Shown here: piece by piece, positions 63,436-64,000 of the stretch | Position numbering within the stretch: position 1 is the first letter of the stretch | Layout: every line of letters starts with the position of its first letter | From: an uncultured Pseudomonadota bacterium | GTDB taxonomy: Bacteria > Pseudomonadota > Alphaproteobacteria > RF32 > CAG-239 | DNA length: 64,000 bases | Assembly (NCBI GenBank): GCA_902788365.1 | Contig: CADAJN010000007.1 | Location: 27,391 to 91,390, forward strand | Direction of reading: 5' to 3' | Program-made: the position numbers and the translations under genes | Notes under the pieces: model-generated | The model's database searches: none | Told to the model about the DNA's origin: nothing | The model's input: only the letters and a program-made list of their open reading frames with translations

Positions 63436-64000
63436 AATGCTGTCGGCATAATCGCTGCGGCTCCTAATAAACGGCTGCTCAGAATTTTCGGCGTGTCTAT
63501 ATTTGTGCCACCCTCAAGTTCCAGTGTGCCGTTGTTGGTTGTTTCTGCCGTTATATCGTCGGCCGCAATGCTTACTGTTGCCGGTGCCGATACCGTAAAT
63601 CCGGCCACTTCGCCATTAAAATCAGTCGTGCCGCTGGAAACGGTGGTTGTTCCGGTGTTCAAAACTCTGGCATTTATTTCATTATCGCCGGTAAATTCCA
63701 CATTTCCCGCACCCACAATCGGTGCCGCGGTGCTATCCATTATCACATTGGCCACATCTAATTTAGAGCCGCTGTTTGCCAAATTTACCGAATATTCGTT
63801 GCCGCCGCTGACTTTCATGCTGCTTAGCGACAAATTGTCATCGCTGCTATCCAAAACAAAGCCGTTATAATTGCCTAAATTGAGCCTTGAGCGATTATCT
63901 TCGCTTACGGTGCCATTGATGCTCAAATTCTTATAAACCGCGTTCACAGCGCCCAAATTGGTGCTTAAAAGATATTCTGCCGTGGCATCGGTGGTTGAGA
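63432..64000 (-). CDS. Giant adhesin, N-terminal-side passenger segment (partial)
   Basis: The frame is open to the right edge of the window, so the start, signal peptide and promoter lie outside. The sequence (ending EGGTNIDTPKILSSRLLGAAAIMPTAF) is a repetitive Asn/Thr/Ser-rich passenger with beta-helix character. The stop at 63432 is out of step with the adhesin frame, which is open on its left from about 63510. A second frameshift within 63436-63510 must be assumed if this is one gene. Confidence 0.7.
   Translation of the reverse strand, partial: STTDATAEYLLSTNLGAVNAVYKNLSINGTVSEDNRSRLNLGNYNGFVLDSSDDNLSLSSMKVSGGNEYSVNLANSGSKLDVANVIMDSTAAPIVGAGNVEFTGDNEINARVLNTGTTTVSSGTTDFNGEVAGFTVSAPATVSIAADDITAETTNNGTLELEGGTNIDTPKILSSRLLGAAAIMPTAF

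Noticed and set aside
47529..63870. Many plus-strand open frames inside the adhesin region
   Set aside because: They mirror the repetitive, low-stop minus-strand adhesin sequence and lack ribosome sites or domain signatures.

Overview
The window reads as a chromosomal segment of an AT-rich Alphaproteobacterium, probably an uncultured, possibly gut-associated lineage; this placement is an inference. Support comes from a complete F1 operon (atpH-A-G-D-C) without F0 genes, an FtsZ with a long C-terminal linker, a DUF4167 protein next to prmC, an rpoH-type sigma factor, a lone mannose-type EIIA plus HPr pair, and SlyB and OmpH/Skp envelope proteins. Most genes are ordinary housekeeping genes with clear Shine-Dalgarno sites, many GTG starts and tight one- to four-base overlaps.

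Layout. 1-2.4 kb: a partial gene broken at a C-tract, a lipoprotein, a GH24 lysozyme-like protein, then a repeat-rich gap with a tRNA-Ala(GGC) gene and a copy of its 3' end. 2.6-7.3 kb: mutY, a TrpF-like barrel protein, an 11-residue-repeat secreted protein, an OmpH/Skp-like protein, dgkA and hemW. 7.3-14.5 kb (minus): a shortened division and cell wall cluster, mraY-ftsW-murB-ftsQ-ftsA-ftsZ, with murD, murG, murC and ddl absent from their usual places. 14.6-22.6 kb: a secreted protein, the F1 ATPase operon, a small NrdD-tail-like gene behind a textbook pair of NrdR boxes, and a two-subunit CoA-transferase. 22.7-25.7 kb: five unrecognised genes arranged convergently around a perfect parS site. 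25.7-26.7 kb: a structured, terminator-bearing RNA leader candidate and a 186-bp tandem repeat block. 26.7-31.6 kb (minus): clpB, accD, a LapA-like protein, ihfB and tsaB. 31.7-46.6 kb (plus): a PAS protein without a kinase, a translationally coupled PTS/DNA-methyltransferase operon, ftsH, a degenerate DEAD-box protein, asnS, rpoH, prmC, a DUF4167 protein, a HAD phosphatase and unknowns. 46.6-64 kb (minus): an OmpH/Skp-like gene and one giant YadA-type trimeric autotransporter adhesin that runs off the right edge and is split by two frame disruptions.

The most interesting items are: (1) the roughly 210-nt structured RNA at 25712-25923 (minus), whose closing stem and intrinsic terminator exclude each other, as in a riboswitch, ahead of two unknown genes; (2) the giant adhesin, split by an apparent 64-nt deletion inside repeats and carrying tail-fibre-like stalk motifs, with a chaperone-like gene beside it; (3) the parS site; (4) the NrdR-box pair in front of a 70-residue NrdD-like protein; (5) a DEAD-box protein that has lost its catalytic motifs. 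All calls come from reading the sequence; no database search was run.
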